The notes below the pieces were generated by a model. The model had not been told where the DNA came from and made no database searches. It saw nothing but the letters and a program-made list of their open reading frames with translations. Below, in pieces: positions 57,901 to 64,000 of a stretch of 64,000 nt of DNA. The stretch lies in assembly GCF_000699445.3 (NCBI RefSeq), contig NC_067195.1, positions 57,764,465 through 57,828,464 of the forward strand, in the 5' to 3' direction. This stretch comes from Schistosoma haematobium (Eukaryota; Platyhelminthes; Trematoda; Strigeidida; Schistosomatidae). Numbering within the stretch: position 1 is the stretch's first letter; every line of letters starts with the position of its first letter. Position numbers and translations under genes: made by a program.

Positions 57901-60900
57901 GTTTTATGGAGAAAGTAAAAGAAGGTTACAGCATGATCGCCACTGGCTTCTATTCTGAGCCATATCTGATAACGTCTCTAGCCACTGTGTTGTACCATCT
58001 CTCGGACCCCAACCAGGGAGTCGTGAAGGACCGACAGAAGCCAGTCCTTTGCAACTTTCTTTCATACCACGACACCATGTCATGCACTGACCACCTCTCC
58101 GCTTCTTCCAACCAGTCCCAGAGTCGGCAAATAATGCACGACGTGGAATTCTCTGGGACGACATTCGGAGAACATGTCCAAGCCACCGAAGTCAGTGTTT
58201 CGAGATGGTGACATCGATTGCATTATCATCTCTGTGCCCGAACACACGATGCCGAACCTCTGCATTACTAACATGGTGTTGCCACTGGATGTCAGCAATC
58301 CTTCGGAGACAGCGATGATCGAACACAGAGAGTCGTCTAACGTCCTCAACTCGGAGAGACCAGGTTTCACAAGCATAGAGCAAAACTGCTCTCACCGACG
58401 CGTTGTAGATCCGACCTTTTACAGCCAGACTAACATCACGAAGGCGCCAAAGATGGCCCAGATTGGCATAAGCCGCTCTGGCTTTCACTATACGTGCATT
58501 GATCTCATCACTCACACCCCCACCAGCACTTATGCAGCTACCCAGATACACGAACTTCTCGACTACTATCTGCTCACCATCCAGGGTGAGCACAGGATTG
58601 GAATCCTGCCAGTCTTGTAGAAGTACTTTGCACTTCGAAGGTGCAAAGCACATACCATACCTACGGACACTGATTGCCAACTGATTAAGTGCGGATTGCA
58701 TGCCTTGGGCATTATCGCAGTGACACAATACCATCCGCATACTCAAGGTCGAGAAGTCTTTCTCCAGGCAATAGATCCACACCACCATTACTTACATCCG
58801 TCAGAGCTGTTTTCAGAATGTCATCGATGGCAAAGTTGAAGAGGAATGGTGAGATTGGGCAACCCTGTCTAACCCCACTGCTCGAATGGAACAATGGAGA
58901 GGTGGTTGTATGCCCTCACTCTGCCTGAGGTGTTTGTATATAGGGCCTTTAGGATGTTAATAAACTTCTCAGGCACACCCTTCTTCAATAGACAATCCCA
59001 GAGAACAGTCCTGTCCAAAGAATCGAAAGCAGCCCTGATGTCAAGAAACATTACGATTGTTGGCCTTTGAAAAGTATGGCGGTGTTCTAACATTTGGCGG
59101 AGGGTGAACATATGATCAATACATCCTCGACCAGAACGAAACCCAGCCTGCTTCTCGCGAGTCAATCTTTCTCGGGTTTTGAACAACCTACGAAGTATGA
59201 CGGAAGCCAATAGCTTGGACGCAATCGGAAGTAGACTTATCCCCCAATAGTTGTTACAGGAACGACGTGAACCCTTTCTAAAGATAGGGACAACTATCGA
59301 CTCATTCCATGACGTTGGTACACTCTCTAACTCCCACACCTTTGTAAACAACGTCGTCAATTCCTTAGTCAGAAAGTCACCACCATCTTTAAAAAGAACC
59401 GGAGGTAAGTCATCTGGGCCGGGTGATTTGTAGTGCTTCAAGAGTTGGAGTTCCTTGCGAACTTCCGCCTCATTTGGTGGGTCAGTCGTCACCGGCCATG
59501 GAGTGCAGGACAGTCTGACCGATGTTGCCGGAGCAACAGGCCAGTTGAACTGCCCTTCAAAAAATTCTGCCCATCGTCCAAGACGTCGATGGATGTTAGT
59601 GATTGGCATCCCATCATCCTCGCAGATTGTTTCGCTCACACCAGACTTCTTGCTGCCAGTGGCTCGGATGAGTTGGAAGAGCTTACGGTAATTACCAGAT
59701 GCAGCTGCTGCTTCCAGCTCATTAGCACGCTTCGACCACCAGGCTTCTCGGTCCTTACGCAAGCTTTGCCCAATTTTACTACGTAACAACCTTCGTTTGT
59801 GGTCAAACTCACGGTTACCCGGAGTAGACCGACGGGCTTCAATGAGTTGTAAGGAACCTGAAGAAACCCAGTGCTTATAAGCGGGACGTTTCGCGAACCC
59901 ACAACTGACTGTACCCGCCATTTTCATGGCGTCATGCAATTGCAACCAATGCTCATCTATACTTTTCGGTGGAGTGGTAGCTAGCCTAGAAACTAGCTCG
60001 TTTCGATACTTACTAGCAACAGAAGTTGCAGCCAGTTTGCTAACATCAATCCGTTGGTGGCGGTCACTTCGTTGTCCACTGAAAAGTAAGGTAAGATTGG
60101 CGCAGACCAAGGCATGGTCAGAGTCCAGATAGGTACTCTAAAAGGAGCGGCAGTCTTGTACACAACCACGCCAGCGGTAGCTGATCACGATGTGACCAAT
60201 CTGAGTCCAGGCTTGAGATGCAGAGGGAGGACGCCAGGTGGCACATCGGCGATGACTGTGCCGAAAGTTAGTGCTAGCCAGAAACAGGTTGTAGTCTGTG
60301 CACAGTTGCAGTAGACGGTCCCCGTTATCTGTCCTGCGACTAACAAGTCCCCATCGGCCACCTAAACGACTCTCTTCTGTGCCTAGACGTCCGACCTGAG
60401 CATTCAAGTCTCCGGCTAGTACTACAATATCTATCGAACGCACTTTCTGGAGAAGAACAGATAACTGGTGGTAAAACTCATCCTTGATTGCATCCGGGCT
60501 GCAATCTGTCGGGGCATAGGCGGAGATGACGAAAAGACATCGTTTCTCACGCCGATTTCTTCTCACTTTGATGGAACTCTCTAATCTAACAGCACATAAC
60601 CGACTGTTAATGGGGATCCAATCGATTAGTGCTGCCTCAGCTCTAGCGCTTAGTGCGACACCAACGCCAGCAAGACCAGACGAAGATGCCACAGGGTCCC
60701 CGGATAAGCGCACGTAAAACAAGCTTTCTGAAGCGACAGATGGAGATCGAATTTGTAGTACTTCGCCAGAGTCTTGAATACGGGTCTCGGATAGACAACA
60801 AACATCAATATTAAGACTTTCCAAAGACATAGCCAGCCCTATCTGTTGTCCGACCTGCATGAATGTGCGAACGTTGAAGGCAGCCAGTTTGAATGGTGCA

Positions 60901-62479
60901 CGTGGTTTCAGAAAAACTGCTTCAGTACTCATATTCAGTGGTAACATACAATTTTCAATCGGACAGTGACTCGAGAACGTTTAGATACAGTCGAATTTCC
61001 ACCATAGACGAGCTGCTGTATAAGTCGAAAAAAAAGTATAGACAGAGTAGGAGTAAAAGAGGGTGAATAATGACGTAGCAAATAATAATAATAATGATAA
61101 TAATAATAATAGCAATAATAATAATTGAATCATTTGAATGTTCGTCGAAGCAAGAGAATTAGTTTCCATGATCATAGACAGTTCAGTTCATTAGTTGCGT
61201 GTGGGCTACGATACTGACCGGGTGCCCAGACCGAAGCAGGTGGTTATCTTAGGGGGCCACTCCCCGAGCCTTTGACCTGAAGGTCTAACCCACAAGGCAG
61301 TGGAGCATCGTAAGGAGGTGCAGTCCCATGGTAGCCGCTGACCAACGATTGGTTCATACGCCATTTGTTCCCGCAGGATACTGGTGTCCATGTGCACCAT
61401 AGATTTGGAATCCGGTTAAGGCGCCGGACATTCGCTTTTCGTCCTCTCATTTTCGTAAACAACACCCCCGTCACGAGAAGGCAGTGAGTAGGACTTCCCT
61501 GGCAGAGGCTGTATACGCGCGGCCGTGTGAGAGTATTTTGAGAGGGAGGACGAACCCACCCCGCTCTCGGCCATACCAGGGCATTTGGGGGCCAAACCAG
61601 AACGTGATATCAGTCCATAAAGTCACTAACTTCTGGTCTGAGCCATGTTGTTAGATGCAGAGTACTTGGTTTGGGTCCATGCGATTATCGTAATCAGTGG
61701 TTGGAGACTGGGTGATATAGCTCAGAATGGATCACTATGGCGCAAGTGTATACACTCTTCGTTTTCCCTTAAAACGTGAGATTAATGAGGTATGGGAACT
61801 TGGACCGATGCATATACGTGCGTCGTCCTACGCTGTAGATGACTGACTGACACTAGCAAATACATCTGCAACCATGTGGAAATCCCCGGATTAAAACTTC
61901 ATCATGGAGCTGACGATAATTACTGGGTTTTGTGACTGACGTCATTTGTTACCTGCAACATAGTGGGTTTTTTAAGTAATCGAGGTAACATAAATTATTA
62001 TACATTTCATTATGTGCAGATTATAACAACAATTATTGCAGTCTATATTTTCTATCTCTAGTATTTTAATTTGCCTGAAGATATTTTAGAAGCTCATCCA
62101 ACCAATAAATCAGATCCACCACTTTAAAAATTTTAGGACAAATAATCCTACTTTTGGATAGGTGTGTCCCTCCCAACGAAATATGTCACAGATTTAATCT
62201 AATGACTGTTGAAATGCTTATCCGTCTGACGATTGTTCTTTACTAGTTACAGTATTTTCAACAGAATTAGGAGTAATTTATATTTTTGAAACATGTGAAC
62301 TTTCTCTAGGTGCTCTTCTCCGTTTGACGCAGTCCAATAAAAAACCAATTGAGTCAGGTAATATTAACGCTGACGAAGAATTTCATCTAAACAGTCTGAA
62401 TAAGTTAATTGTGAAGGAACTATCGGATATCAAATTTGATGAGGACAAATATGAATCAGATGATTATAAATACAGTTAG
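51695..62479 (+). CDS. C9orf85: C9orf85 homologue (small CxxC zinc-ribbon-like protein), complete
   Basis: Four exons join in phase: 51695-51903, 54370-54486, 55844-55917 and 62310-62479, all with GT/AG junctions. They encode 189 residues, close to the human protein (about 180). The N-terminus MSSQKGNTQRTRPQKYKN is nearly the family signature. Cys pairs follow: CPRC, then CVKCNGK, CTDC and CSKCG, which probably bind zinc. The C-terminal part is acidic and hydrophilic. The function of the family (DUF2039) is not established to my knowledge. Intron 3 (6.4 kb) holds two nested retrotransposons. Start, Cys spacing and length make the assignment strong. Confidence 0.9.
51904..54369. other. C9orf85 homologue intron 1
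   Basis: AT-rich intron. No repeat or nested exon is recognised; small open frames lack support. Confidence 0.5.
54370..54486 (+). CDS. C9orf85: C9orf85 homologue exon 2
   Basis: Acceptor tcctgatag, donor gtaagt. It encodes CVKCNGKTVKQAYHTICTDC and then LKICSKCGK, three CxxC knuckles conserved in the family. It contains no ATG ORF. Confidence 0.9.
54487..55843. other. C9orf85 homologue intron 2
   Basis: AT-rich intron, nothing recognised. Confidence 0.5.
55844..55917 (+). CDS. C9orf85: C9orf85 homologue exon 3
   Basis: Acceptor cctttttttag-like pyrimidine tract before 55844, donor gtaagt. The 74-nt exon encodes ATENQEDINQQFIDALKNVR and a charged end. Confidence 0.82.
56957..57499 (+). pseudogene. 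RTE reverse transcriptase fragment, YADD motif intact
   Basis: The best-kept piece of the older copy, 180 codons. It holds IDLGYADDVVLFGEY, KCKFLLQDW, VDNFTYLGSL, RLAFANLRHLWRRRDI and SSCETMSLRVKD. It is bounded by frameshifts. Confidence 0.72.
57656..57667. repeat. left copy of 12-bp TSD of the younger RTE element
   Basis: ggccaaaccaga occurs here and at 61590-61601. The flanking older RTE reads through from one copy to the other if the intervening 3,922 bp are removed. Confidence 0.82.
57668..61589 (-). mobile_element. younger full-length RTE element (SR2-like), inserted in the older RTE
   Basis: The element is 3,922 bp on the minus strand. The 5' leader is 61589-60948, a single endonuclease-RT frame runs from 60947 to about 57904, and the 3' UTR ends in an A-rich aaataaaaaaataaataaa tail at 57668. 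The length fits the SR2 family of S. mansoni (about 3.9 kb, recalled). The leader has an AT microsatellite of aat units at about 61081-61127 and is otherwise GC-rich. A 12-bp TSD flanks it. Lesions: a TAG inside the frame near 60130, frameshifts near 58890, 58725 and 58190, and YADG instead of YADD. Confidence 0.85.
57904..60947 (-). pseudogene. RTE endonuclease-reverse transcriptase, inactivated
   Basis: The endonuclease (60947-60138) shows FKLAAFNVRTFMQ, CLSETRIQDSG, VISAYAPTD and VLAGDLNAQVGR. The frame continues after a TAG stop, probably a mutated Trp codon, into the RT (60110-58869) with SPGPDDLPPVLFK, NNYWGISLLPIASKL, QAGFRSGRGCIDH and VMFLDIRAAFDSLDR. Next, in shifted frames, come GVRQGCPISPFLF, LLDLEYADGIV and KFVYLGSCISAGGGV. 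The C-terminal piece to 57904 has RRGGQCMTWCRGMK. The second Asp of the catalytic YADD is Gly, so the RT would be dead even without the frame breaks. Confidence 0.82.
61590..61860 (+). mobile_element. older RTE-like element, C-terminal remainder after the nested insertion
   Basis: The sequence resumes with the 12-bp duplication, then ISP-type RTE C-terminal coding: KSLTSGLSHVVRCRVLG, NQWLETG and similar, matching the corresponding C-terminus of the younger copy. Homology fades near 61860. Confidence 0.68.
62310..62479 (+). CDS. C9orf85: C9orf85 homologue exon 4 and stop
   Basis: Acceptor tttctctag before 62310. It encodes ALLRLTQSNKKPIES and an acidic tail ending DDYKYS, then TAG at 62477-62479. 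Confidence 0.83.
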
Positions 62480-64000
62480 CGGGATTGCATTAAAATATAC
62501 TTGTAAATTTCATAAAGCAGATTATTTCCAAACCATCTTTCTTTTTTTGAATGGTATTATAAGAAAACTGAGGTACTATACACATAGCTCACTTTATGTA
62601 ACCAACAGATTTTATAAGTCTGTTATAAAATTGAAAACATTCGACTCAACAGTTTGGTGCCATCGTAGAAGGGTCTACCTAATGCGTGAAATACCTGAAG
62701 GCTATAAGTTGCGTTTAAAATATATCGTGCCTCTAGTTATAAATAATTGTCACTTGGCATTAGAACTGCCTTTTACTTGGCGCAGTAAACTGAGTATATG
62801 GACTAAGGAATACCCACCAAAAATCTATGGAAATTACGAATGCATTATACAAAAACATTTTTGACGTCACACTTTTCTTCCATAGCACCAAGCTGCGTGG
62901 TCAGCACAAGTGTAGACATGGTCTTTTCGGGATCAATAGCATCCACTCAGTTGAAAGTCAGTGCCCACAGTTATAACACTTCCAACATTTTATCCATTAG
63001 CTCGATTCTTGAGATCCAAACCTGTTTGCATTCTCCCTTAATAGTATTGACTTGTCATAGGAAAGATATTCATTCTCCAAGCTGTAGTTCTGTTGTGCAG
63101 TTTTCATTATTTCTGGACAATGTCAAAACAAGCTTTATGAGAAGTGACTTATTACAATCTTTTCACGAGGGGACTAACGGCTCGTGCCGTTGACATACTT
63201 GACAGCACAGTCTGCATTTTCCAGATGGTCCTTCCCTATGGTTTGATTATTGATTGTATAGCTCTTCATAATTTAATTGGTTTGGATTGGGTCTGTGTTA
63301 GGGTATTTACTGATTTCTAGAAATCTTCCGACTCCGAAAATAAAGAGCATTAGAAGGCATCACCACGTACCGCCAGTCTTTTCCACCATCTCAAGAGTTT
63401 AACTAGTCAACAGCATTCTCACAAAAAAACACTTATACACAGGTTACGTTTGCACTAGTATCAATTTCAACAAGAGTTGCGTATTTACCCGTGCCTAACA
63501 TGCATATTTACGATTTTCTCTGCTGAAGAGAGAAATCTCGAGTTGTAGATCCTTTACGTTCTATGAAAGTGACAATATATTCGTATCTCTTAACAGTTGC
63601 TTTTGTGCAATTCACATAATCATATGATGATTATCTCCAGCCAGTGCTCTTCTTAAAAAACACCGTAGTTTGGAATCAATGAGACTAGATTTGCCAGGAA
63701 CCTAGTTTCCTAGAGACTTAAAACCTCAGAGTGAGCCGGAAATAACCAAGCGGCGCCAATATCATTTGGATTTATGTTAGGTTCTTGCTGAGGTGAAAAT
63801 GAACTCATTTGGTTCAACATAAGACTATATTCATCAGTTTGATCCCACCGGCAGTCGCCTAACAAAACTCAATGAAGAATGACTACTTCATAGCACTACG
63901 TGACAATACACAGGGTTTAAATGATTAAGGTTGTTTCAACTTTTGGATCATCACAGAGCTAAATACGAAATATTGTAATAAGTGATCAAGCAAGACGGGT
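62480..64000. other. 3' UTR and intergenic sequence, nothing recognised
   Basis: This follows the C9orf85 stop. Two plus-strand open frames (62436-62864, 62840-63193) have no homology or splice support; the first overlaps exon 4 in another frame. No clear poly(A) signal lies close to the stop. Confidence 0.4.

Noticed and set aside
58174..60717. Plus-strand ORFs up to 148 codons
   Set aside because: Antisense shadows of the younger RTE element.
62436..63193. Two plus-strand ORFs after the C9orf85 stop
   Set aside because: One overlaps exon 4 in a different frame and neither has splice sites or recognisable motifs; likely chance frames in the 3' UTR.

Overview
The window looks like nuclear DNA of a blood fluke (Schistosoma or a close relative). 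It is AT-rich, its exons are small with GT/AG introns, and most of it is intron filled with repeats known from schistosomes: hammerhead-ribozyme repeats of the Sm-alpha type, RTE-like and CR1-like non-LTR retrotransposons, a Penelope-like fragment and short LTR elements. The genus call rests on repeat types I recognise and was not checked by a search.

Three host genes can be assembled by hand from exon junctions. (1) Plus strand, 1335-27370: the 3' part of a perlecan-like matrix protein gene, with three modules of immunoglobulin domain plus LDL-receptor class A (LDLa) repeat, two further LDLa exons and a terminal Ig exon with a stop. (2) Minus strand, 36831 down to 30041: a ZMYND12 homologue (MYND/TPR axonemal protein) whose MYND 5' exon was not found. 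(3) Plus strand, 51695-62479: a complete four-exon homologue of C9orf85, a small zinc-ribbon-like protein. Genes 1 and 2 are convergent.

The outstanding object is at 4801-13540, inside a perlecan-like intron. A 344-bp unit is repeated about 12.9 times in minus orientation and then about 12.5 times in plus orientation, making a palindrome of about 8.7 kb with an 8-nt loop. Each unit has tRNA-like A and B boxes followed by a complete type I hammerhead ribozyme. The whole array is flanked by a 16-bp direct repeat resembling a target-site duplication, and it starts beside a Penelope-like GIY-YIG endonuclease remnant. It resembles a retrozyme or Sm-alpha-type satellite that has become a giant inverted repeat in a transcribed intron.

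Other mobile DNA: dispersed Sm-alpha-like elements (3225-3690, 15271-15660, 20274-20514, 21739-22270, 22440-22550, 25420-25745, 30372-30790); a compact LTR element with TSD, PBS and PPT (17351-18342) and a related solo LTR (25989-26301); 5'-truncated or internally deleted RTE copies (1690-2420, 18490-19495, 27690-28830, 33370-33570); a CR1-like element with PHD-finger ORF1 and EN-RT ORF2 (46656-50780); an older RT remnant (44463-46600) carrying a solo LTR; and a nested pair at 56300-61860, where a 3.9-kb RTE element with a 12-bp TSD interrupts an older RTE copy within intron 3 of the C9orf85 homologue.
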